Below, piece after piece: positions 57,401 to 64,000 of a stretch of DNA of 64,000 bases (its first letter is position 1; every line of letters begins with the position of its first letter). Made by a program: the position numbers and the translations under genes. The notes under the pieces were generated by a model. That model saw only the letters and a program-made list of their open reading frames with translations, ran no database searches and was not told the origin of the DNA. Source of the stretch: Limnephilus marmoratus (taxonomy: Eukaryota; Arthropoda; Insecta; Trichoptera; Limnephilidae); NCBI GenBank assembly GCA_917880885.1, contig OU862915.1:39502676-39566675 (forward strand), read 5' to 3'.

Positions 57401-57547
57401 TAATATACCGGCTAGACAAACTCGAAATAAAGATATTTTCAAATGTAACAATAACCTCAACAATAATTACTCACATATCCAAGAATTCACAGCCTTGCGA
57501 ATTAACATTGAGAATTTATCGATATATTTGGTGCTGACAGTTTTGTA
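54480..57547 (+). mobile_element. LINE Lf: ORF1 piece and RT, interrupted
   Basis: An ORF1-like frame (54522-54953) starts MNNGDRAVLSLNNATKSI and contains RSKNIILFDVPES and MVNMYRLGA, typical of LINE ORF1 N-terminal/RRM regions. A large deletion then leads to ORF2 pieces: SNFFWKYVKSEQENGT, ILMQIFKKRIKSDVTNYRP and STLPKLFESLILDN, then IDFSKAFDKVNHRILL. The catalytic region is missing or beyond recognition. The C-terminal VQNKFLRNINFKMKS continues after an F5 insertion (56218-57283) as LLKLSDRKVLIDLLFLYKI and FVNSPNLLELI, to a stop at 57548. Confidence 0.78.
56218..57283 (+). mobile_element. F5 element with doubled pyrimidine-rich body
   Basis: Begins CTAGCTGGTACCCGGCATGC and ends in a TTTATACATATATAGATATAG stretch. 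The unit 'C/T-rich body, then CATTCAGCTTTCAAACAG, CTCGCGTGCCACTTATTGC and ACAAATTTCATGATGCCAG' occurs twice (to about 56630 and to about 57000). It splits LINE Lf. Long proline/serine-rich open frames here (up to 316 codons) come from the composition and overlap in two frames, so I do not call a protein. Confidence 0.7.
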
Positions 57548-58004
57548 ATTGTCAAGGGGCAAATTATCAAATTTCGATTTTATCTGCTAATAATTAGCTT
57601 TTATTATTTTTGTACTTTTCATAAAACCTTCTCTCATCCAAAACCTTACCATTGCATGTTTATATTATTTTATATTTTCTGTTCTATTTTCAATAATATA
57701 AACATAAAATTGTTTGTTTATACCTACTAATTAGCTCTTATACATTGCACTTTATTTTATTTCAGGACTTATTATTGATTATGTGCACATTGCACATATA
57801 TTTTAAACTAAATGGTTTTAGTTTTTTTATAAGTACAACTTATACCATTTACTTTCTTTTAATCTCTGTTACGATGTTATATACCTTGCGAGTTGATTGC
57901 ATTCTTTTTTTTATTTTTTATTTGTGACTATTTAATTACAGGTTTGATGAGAATTACAAGATATGATTAAATATATATAAATATTTCATCTATTTGTTCT
58001 TAGT
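57548..58004. other. LINE 3' region or AT-rich DNA, no gene
   Basis: Follows the stop of LINE Lf and may be its 3' UTR. No clear tail was found. Confidence 0.35.
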
Positions 58005-58335
58005 CCTCCTCACTAGGTGGTCCTGTGTTGAGGCGGACTGGTAGATTGATTCGATTTTCCGTTATTTAGTTTCTATGATGTTTTTAATACATTCTCTAGT
58101 ATGTCTGCATTAATTTCTTTCACCCATGTTTTGATTTTTTCCTTAAACTTATTTATCTTTTCTATCTTTTTCAAACTTGGAGGAAGAATGTTGTTAAGTT
58201 TGGTTGCCAGATATACGTGGTTTCTTTGGCCAAAACTTGTCTTGAATTTTGGAACATCTCGTATATCCTTTTTTGAAGCTCTTGTGTCATGTATCCGAGT
58301 TTCATTAGGAGATTTTCTGTTTTTTAAATGATGTA
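58005..58335 (-). mobile_element. LINE C-terminal fragment (minus strand)
   Basis: The minus strand reads RKSPNETRIHDTRASKKDIR, DVPKFKTSFGQRNHVYLATK, LNNILPPSLKKIEKINKFK, the usual end of CR1-like ORF2 proteins (TR...P...T..G.....Y.A...NNLP......F...). Both ends are truncated. Confidence 0.72.
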
Positions 58336-58584
58336 TGTATAAGAATATTTATTCTGTTTATTGATTTTGTAAAACACAATTAATATTGTGAGTATTACTC
58401 TCCTTCTATTCGTGTAAAAACCCACTAGGGCGTATATAAATATAAATAAAAAAATAAAAAATAAATTCTTCTACCGATATTTTGACAACTTCTGATAGAG
58501 ATCTGACTGATAACTTTTTTTGGTTTTGGCGTCATTCTTACATATTATATAGACATTATAATTTACCATTTTTACCATACTTTT

Positions 58585-59350
58585 TTTTTTTTTTTTACAT
58601 TAACTCCACACAGGAGGCCCTGAGGAAAATAATTTCCCTCAGGGCCTATGTCATCTGGGATGCTGTGTGGAGGATCTTTTTGAGGAGAGGAAGGAATGAA
58701 CATTGGTCTTGAAGAGACCCATGTTGTAGGAAGGAGGAAACACAGAGGCCGGCAAATCATTCCACAGCCGAGCTGTTGAACACAAGAACGAGTCGAAGAA
58801 ACGACCCGTTCTCATGTGACAAATGTCAACCGTGTACAAATGTTGGGCACGCGTTTGGCGTGTTTCCCGACTATGCACCGGTGCCGAAGGGATCAATGAT
58901 GCTAGTTCCTCGGAGCATCTTCCATTGTAATACCGGTAGAACAAGGATAGCATTCCCACCCGACGCCTGTGCTCTAAAGATTGCAATCCGTCTGTTAAGA
59001 TGGGAGAATCTATCAAACGGACCGCCCGTTTCTGCACAGAGTCGAGGGTATTTTTCAGGTATTTTGGAGCTCCAGACCAGAGATGGCTGCCAAATTCAAC
59101 CGTGGGGCGTACTTGTGATTTGTACAAGGTTAGCAGTTGTGTACTATTAAAGTATCTGCGGGCCCTGTACAGTACGCCCAGTTTTTGGGAGGCTAGCTTT
59201 ACTCTGGCTTCAATGGAGCCCCCATACCTGAGCTGGTCACTTAGGGTTACACCAAGCATATCAATGGAGGGCCTGTTCGGAAGATTGCTTATGCCATACA
59301 CAGCACATTTGAAGTTAACCGGTGATACGTGCATATAAATCAACCCTACT
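58585..59350 (-). mobile_element. LINE family La, longest copy with open RT C-terminus
   Basis: One uninterrupted 237-codon frame: LGVTLSDQLRYGGSIEARVK, KLGVLYRARRYFNSTQLL, VEFGSHLWSGAPKYLKNTL, RRVGMLSLFYRYYNGRC, SLIPSAPVHSRETRQTRAQ, RTGRFFDSFLCSTARLWN. It covers the RT thumb and C-terminal end of a jockey/CR1-type ORF2, with no palm motif because of 5' truncation. The 3' end shows CCCTGAGGGAAATTATTTTC / CTCAGGGCC, outer arms CCACACAGCATCC / CTGTGTGG, then poly(A) at 58580-58597. This copy defines the family. Confidence 0.9.
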
Positions 59351-59359
59351 CCCATTGGA

Positions 59360-59566
59360 AACAATTCAAAAAATATTAATAAAAATCATTTAAAAAAAGC
59401 CCTATTACTACCCAACCACAAATGTTTTTCAAGATTTCCCGGTTCCCCCACTTTTTATGACAAAATTGCGCTACTACAAATACATAAAGATTTCTTTAGT
59501 AAAAATAATTTACGAAAATTAAATATTAGCAAAAGAATAATATCTGTCGGAGGATTAACCGTGCCA
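59360..59566 (+). mobile_element. Possible LINE C-terminal fragment
   Basis: One frame reads LLPNHKCFSRFPGSPTFYDK, IALLQIHKDFFSKNNLRKLN, which resembles the poorly conserved end of LINE ORF2 proteins. Weak evidence. It is cut off by the MITE piece at 59567. Confidence 0.3.
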
Positions 59567-59670
59567 AAAACCTAAGCCGGCCGCCACTCATTTGTACCAA
59601 GCGTGACATTTTGAAGACCCCCCCCCCCCCCTAAACGTGTCACGTAGTATGGATACGTTCCGTACTTAAA
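59567..59670. mobile_element. Harbinger-like MITE fragment
   Basis: Inverse orientation of 19827-19925: ACCAAGCGTGACATTTTGAAG, a run of 14 C, TAAACGTGTCACGTAGTATG and ACGTTCC. The other terminal repeat is missing. Confidence 0.7.
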
Positions 59671-59877
59671 TTACTAATATTTTTTGTTTTAATTTAAACA
59701 AATGTAATTTTGTTTTAGTTGTCCTCTCCTAAACACAAGCAGCTGCTTTATTAGGAGAGCGATTGAAATATTGATGTTTTTATTATGTTGTTAAATTGTA
59801 ACCTTGTTATATTATGTTTCTATAAATAAAAAAAAAATAAAAAAATAAAAAAATCTTAGAATGCCCGGTATATCCGC

Positions 59878-60290
59878 TCAAAAAGAAGAAGAAGGAGGGA
59901 TGTGTAAATACGAGTGTTAGAGGGAGCGCGCTAATATTGAAAACGAAAATATTTAAGCGAAAATTTAATAAAACACGACTCGTTTAAAATAGAGCAAGAA
60001 TCTTGTGGGGAATGTATAAAATGGCATTTATAAAAACACTGTAAAATATAATTTGCATACGTATAATTTTATAAATGTTTGTAATAATTGTATATAATAA
60101 CAACGTGTTTATAATAATTTTCGGAGCATACTTTGCGATTTTTTTCTATCGAGGGTTTTTCATGTAATTACCGTTTCGTCGTAGGAAATGTGCAGATATT
60201 ATCTTCAAGAATAACGTATATTTTTTTAAGAGCTTTAATACTTAAAATGTTTAAGGAAAATATGAAATTAATCGGTAGAAATGCGTGAAG
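59878..60290 (+). repeat. Dispersed repeat R1, copy 4
   Basis: AAAAAGAAGAAGAAGG, AAAACACGACTCGTTTAAAA, CGATTTTTTTCTATCGAG and TAATTACCGTTTCGTCG match the other R1 copies in order. This one is far from the SDR duplication, so R1 is dispersed and not just part of that segment. Confidence 0.65.
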
Positions 60291-60554
60291 CCACGCCCTG
60301 AAATTTATTTCGTAACCATGAACGTAAGTCGGAAAGTTTTTATTAACCAAATCAAAGGTTAATTTAAACCACAAAAATCGTTTTTACGACTGTTAAAGAT
60401 CTTTGAGTTTGGTATTTATTTCATAAGCGCGTATTTTGTGACGTAAATAATTATAAAACAAAAAAGTGGTTATTGTGTATGCCTGTAAGTGTGCGTGTTA
60501 TTCTAAACCAGAAGGTCATGCTAAGTCGCTACCAATAAATAAATACATAATATT

Positions 60555-60998
60555 AGCTTTTGCCCCGGCTTCGCTCGCATGGTATTAGGGGGGTTCCCAC
60601 AGCGCCTCCTCCACCTTCCCTGACCCTCTCCAACCCCCCCCCCCCCCCCCTCCAACCCTCCCCCGCCCCCCCCACCCCTTTCCCCTACACCTCCACCCCC
60701 TCCCACCCTCCCCTACCCCCTCCCCCTCTGCCCACCTTTCCCTATCCCCCCTCTCATCCCTCTTCCATACCCGTTACATTCATTTTTCAAAGAGCTCGCG
60801 TGCCACCTGTTGCAATTTTTTTATACAATTTTCATAATGCCAGACCTCTAAGCTATAGCCTATATGTTTTTCTGATATACGAGCTATATTATTGTAAAGT
60901 TTCATTAAAATCCATTCAGTAGTTTTTGCGTGAAAGAGTAACAAACATTTATACATCCATACATCTATACAAACTTTCGCCTTAATAATATTAGTAGG
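60555..60998 (+). mobile_element. F5-type element
   Basis: Begins near GCTTTTGCCCCGGCTTCGCTCGC, has a C/T-rich body with a run of 17 C, then the tail CTCGCGTGCCACCTGTTGC, ACAATTTTCATAATGCCAG, AAAATCCATTCAGTAG and AACTTTCGCCTTAATAATAT. No coding capacity. Confidence 0.6.
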
Positions 60999-61186
60999 AT
61001 TTAGTTAATAAATACAAAAAACATTTTTTTGTTGTTATAACGTTTAATTTGTCTCCAACTGTCAACACCGTTTAATTTTTTTTCCTTCCATATATTCAAT
61101 AATACTATTATTATATTTACAAAAACAATGTAGGTATTTATAACCGAGTATTGCTGTAAAATTATTATTACGCATGACAGCAATTT

Positions 61187-61360
61187 CGCCTTCCGGAGGT
61201 GAGTCACTGATCCCCAGATTCACCCACCCCTCATAGATATTCCCTTCCTAGAACTTCCCTCCTTTCTTTCCTAAAAATACCCTCCACAAAGCATCCTCAA
61301 AGATGACAAAGGCCGTGAGATGCATTATTTTTCTCCGGTGTGGAGCTAATTTTTTTTTTT
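61187..61360 (+). mobile_element. SINE-like element F2, copy 9 (3' half)
   Basis: Only the 3' half remains: GAGTCACTGATCCCCAGATTC, ACTTCCCTCCTTTCTTTCC, AAATACCCTCCACAAAGCATC and TCCGGTGTGGAGCTAATTTT. Confidence 0.7.
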
Positions 61361-61950
61361 AAATAGGGTAGGTGAATTTAAAATGTAGGTGAAATGAAAA
61401 TGAAATGTTATTCATGCACAGGAATGTTCGTATTTTTAAATAAATAAAAACGCTTTGAGATTTTATTAAATTCCCCACAGGAACCATTTCCGATCGTCTT
61501 CTCAATAATGCCATCCAATGTTTCTCATTAATGCCACCCATTCCAATATTATTAAATATTTAAAGACAAGCGTTCTTTAATCTTTTTATCTCATTTACAA
61601 GAATTCCGTCTTGAAATGTACATAACAACACCATATGATTATTCAAATCTTCTTACGGAATTTGATAATCAACAAACTGGCCACTGGCAATTACTGGCAA
61701 TTAGCAGGAAATCCCCTAAAAAATTACACAACAACATACCAATTAATATTTATTACTATCTCTATTATTTGTTGTTTACGAGATTATGGTGTGAAAATTA
61801 AGGAGAGTCAATAACAATTTAGATTATTATCAACAAACAAATCAGAGTGTGTTATTCACACGCGGTAGAAGTGAAAGACGTCGCTTTGTTTTCTTTTATT
61901 TGTTTTTTTTAAGTGGTTCGAAGATTGGATATTGATTTCAAAAAATAAAA
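61361..61950. other. AT-rich DNA, no gene
   Basis: No coding or RNA signal I can support. Confidence 0.4.
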
Positions 61951-61963
61951 ATGTTTTTTTTTT

Positions 61964-62035
61964 GGATTTCGTAGGATTCGAACCCCCGTTCGCTAGATGT
62001 CTGTATCTCTGGCCGTTGAGACATGTCAGGCACCT
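61964..62035 (-). tRNA. tRNA-like sequence, probably a SINE head
   Basis: On the minus strand an A-box-like TGTCTCAACGG is followed about 40 bases on by a perfect B box GGTTCGAATCC, and then ATCCAAAAAAAAAAC. The T arm pairs with one mismatch; the acceptor and anticodon arms pair poorly. The following A-run and the poor arms suggest a SINE head or tRNA pseudogene. Confidence 0.45.
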
Positions 62036-62178
62036 TGGGGGCATAAATTAATTACGTGAGCTCAAAAGGGGGAGTGGTTCGGCAAAAACTCACGTTACCT
62101 GAAAAGAATTTACAGGCACAAATTTATCTCAGGGGGGATTGGAAGAAAAACTGCTCAAGTAATTAATGTATGCCCCCA
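62036..62178. mobile_element. 143-base inverted-repeat element beside the tRNA-like sequence
   Basis: Begins TGGGGGCATAAATTAATTAC and ends GTAATTAATGTATGCCCCCA, inverted repeats of about 26 bases with few mismatches. No target duplication could be identified. It abuts the 5' end of the tRNA-like sequence exactly. Confidence 0.65.
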
Positions 62179-62254
62179 TTATAAATGGAATCGGTGCAAT
62201 CGGATGAGAAGTTTAGAAATCCGTAAGCGACAAACGAAGAAACATAAGTTTTTA

Positions 62255-62690
62255 TATCATTATCATCATCACTATTGGCTCTACAACCCCTGGTGGGTTC
62301 TTGGCCTCCTCAAGAATCTTCCACCACTCATCTCGGTTTTGTGCCAGCTCTCTCCAGTTTATAAGCTCCAAGATAGATATGTCCAAGATGGACGTTGTCG
62401 CTCCTTCTTAGTCTTGGTCTTCCCAGGCTCCTTCGCCCTATTGGTCTTGAGTTCAGCAGGGACTTTGGTGCTTGATGCTCGGTCATTCTCTCCACATGAC
62501 CCAGCCACCGAAGTCTTCCAGTTTTGTAAATTTCGCGACGTTTAGCTCCTTAAACAAAGTAAAGAGCTCATTGTTATAACGTCTGCGCCAAAATCCATTT
62601 TCTAGAACCGGTCCGAAGATGCGTCTCAAAATTTTTCTTTCAAAAACGTCCAGTGCTCGCTCAAATTTTTATATATTAAGATTGAAAGTT
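62255..62690 (-). mobile_element. LINE C-terminal fragment (RTE-like)
   Basis: The minus strand, with frame changes, gives ALDVFERKILRRIFGPVLEN, GFWRRRYNNELFTLFKEAK, RREIYKTGRLRWLGHVERM and SRPIGRRSLGRPRLR. This FERKILRxIxGPV...RW.GHV.RM...GRR..GRP signature is the usual C-terminus of RTE-like ORF2 in insects. Confidence 0.78.
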
Positions 62691-62744
62691 TATAAAATTC
62701 TTTAAGGATGCTCTAGAATAAGTCTAGTTTATACGCATAGTTTT

Positions 62745-62945
62745 TAGCACAAGAGTCCCAACGGCTCCCGTCTGGAGCCAGTGAGACTATCGTATTCCCA
62801 ATTGGGGTATGTCGTGAGGCTGAAGGAAGGAGATGAGGGAGAAGAAGGTGGGAAGTATATGGCTATTCTATCAGCGACGTTTCAATTCTGAATGGTGGTC
62901 ACATACCAGGGCTCCGAAACGTGGCGCAGATATACTACCTACATA
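62745..62945 (-). mobile_element. tRNA-derived SINE F3, body copy
   Basis: CACAAGAGTCCCAACGGCTCC, GAGCCAGTGAGACTATC, CCAATTGGGGTATGTCGTGA and TTCTGAATGGTGGTCAC match the F3 body. The head is absent, and part of the body is deleted relative to 42105-42505. Confidence 0.7.
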
Positions 62946-63059
62946 TAATTTTTAATTAATTAATTGTGAAATAATCGCTACCTTCGGATTACTGGTAGAG
63001 GGCATCGACTCGATGGCCCCCGAAATTATCTAGGTCGTAAATATTGAAGGAAAAATCTG

Positions 63060-63235
63060 TCAAATTTGAGAACGTTGTGTGGAGAGTCTTTTAAACCATT
63101 TTCAGATTCCCTTGTTGTAAGAGGAAGAATAAAAAAAAACGGAATTCAAAAAAATTCCATCGCCGAAGAGTTGATCACAAGAACGAGCATAAAACGACCC
63201 GTTCTCTTGCAACAATGTCAACCGTGTACAAATTT
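63060..63235 (-). mobile_element. LINE family La, short decayed 3' fragment
   Basis: Plus-strand blocks TTGTGTGGAGAGTCTTTT, GATCACAAGAACGAGC, AACGACCCGTTCTC and AATGTCAACCGTGTACAAAT align with 58660-58840. It is too decayed to read as protein. Confidence 0.65.
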
Positions 63236-63689
63236 TATTTTGATAAGATAAGGTACTATAAACGCGAGCATAGATAACATTAAAACACGTGTATTTGCCG
63301 TGTAGTCGACACGATAAACAAAACATAGTGCGACTAATTTCAAAAATTAATCCTATACTGTTTACTAAAAATATTATATCATTTATAATGCAGATTAGAG
63401 AAAAGCGCAATTCCACCAAAAAGATTTTTAATCAGTAACGTTTCGACCGCCCCGGCAATCTAGGCAGCCGCCGCGCGCTGGGGGTACAGCAAAACTAAAA
63501 ATATGCTACAAAACTGAGAGAGAAAAAAATATGCAAAAAAAAAACAAAGCTGAGAGTTTTGTTGTACCCTATTTTTTTATATTACATCATAATATTTTTC
63601 ACAAGCGTACCATACGTTATGGTGCTGTACCTACTTTTGACATAAATAATTAAAAGAAGGATATAGGTACGTTCCCGGAATTCGAATAA

Positions 63690-63835
63690 CTTGACAATAT
63701 TTGAAAATATTCTGTTATCACCACAGTAAGTGGAAAATGTTGTTTATTTCGTGGCGGAGGACTCAGCCAGTCGAGGAATTGAGTAGTCTTAGGCAGATGT
63801 CGTATGCACGTCATCGACGATCGACCTAAAAGCAT
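63690..63835 (-). repeat. Dispersed repeat F4, copy 3
   Basis: GACAATATTTGAAAATATTC, AAGTGGAAAATGTTG and GGAGGACTCAGCCAGTCG match the F4 copy at 25045-25150. No coding content. Confidence 0.45.
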
Positions 63836-64000
63836 TTCATATTATGGAAGAGCTGTGTAATCATAAAGGATTATCGAATGCTGTTTACCTTCAGCGTATC
63901 ATATGGAAAGTCATGGTCATTTTAATTTTAAGAAAAAACAAATTTCAGAAAAATTATTTTGTACCTAATAAATATATTTATCTAATTTACTCCGTGAGGT

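Noticed and set aside
58651..59364. La reverse transcriptase as a host gene (237 codons open)
   Set aside because: It lacks the RT palm, ends in a LINE 3' tail with poly(A), and has four decayed relatives in the window. It is a 5'-truncated retrotransposon copy.
1..64000. CRISPR array, rRNA operon, riboswitch or bacterial operon
   Set aside because: Split genes, poly(A) tails, LINEs and hAT elements show nuclear DNA. The direct repeats present are satellites and transposons without spacer structure, and no rRNA-like sequence was recognised.

Overview
The window is eukaryotic nuclear DNA, almost certainly from an arthropod and most likely an insect. The sequence is AT-rich, with split genes, poly(A) signals and very dense, nested non-LTR retrotransposons, SINEs, hAT and other inverted-repeat transposons. 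There is no operon, ribosome-binding site, CRISPR or rRNA. I could not name the species.

The only convincing host genes are two paralogous two-exon short-chain dehydrogenase/reductase genes, both on the minus strand (2720-4412 and 30800-32509). They are DHRSX/retinol-dehydrogenase-like, with all catalytic motifs intact. They lie in two copies of one ancestral segment, copy A (about 350-10850) and copy B (about 25160-39480). Between them the order of unique sequence, a dispersed repeat, the gene and a degenerate AT-rich satellite is preserved. Each copy has since gained different transposon insertions, so the pair records which insertions are younger than the duplication.

Layout: 0.35-10.85 kb is copy A. 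10.9-25 kb is transposon-rich spacer: an RTE-like fragment, a decayed intron-containing DNA transposase, a minus-strand LINE broken by a plus-strand LINE and by an element with a hammerhead-like motif, several SINE-like copies, hAT elements and mariner relics. 25.2-39.5 kb is copy B, with a LINE that itself carries a palindromic tRNA-derived SINE and a second hammerhead-bearing cassette, then three hAT elements in a row. 39.5-64 kb has no host gene I can support. It holds SINE-like copies, LINE fragments of at least three types, three more hAT elements with 8-bp target duplications, and pyrimidine-rich minisatellite elements.

The most interesting signals are three hammerhead-ribozyme-like motifs (14772-14818, 29201-29258, 41339-41376), a nine-copy SINE-like family sharing its 3' hairpin tail with a LINE family in the same window, and the duplicated SDR segment. 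Identity figures and element borders are hand-read from the sequence.
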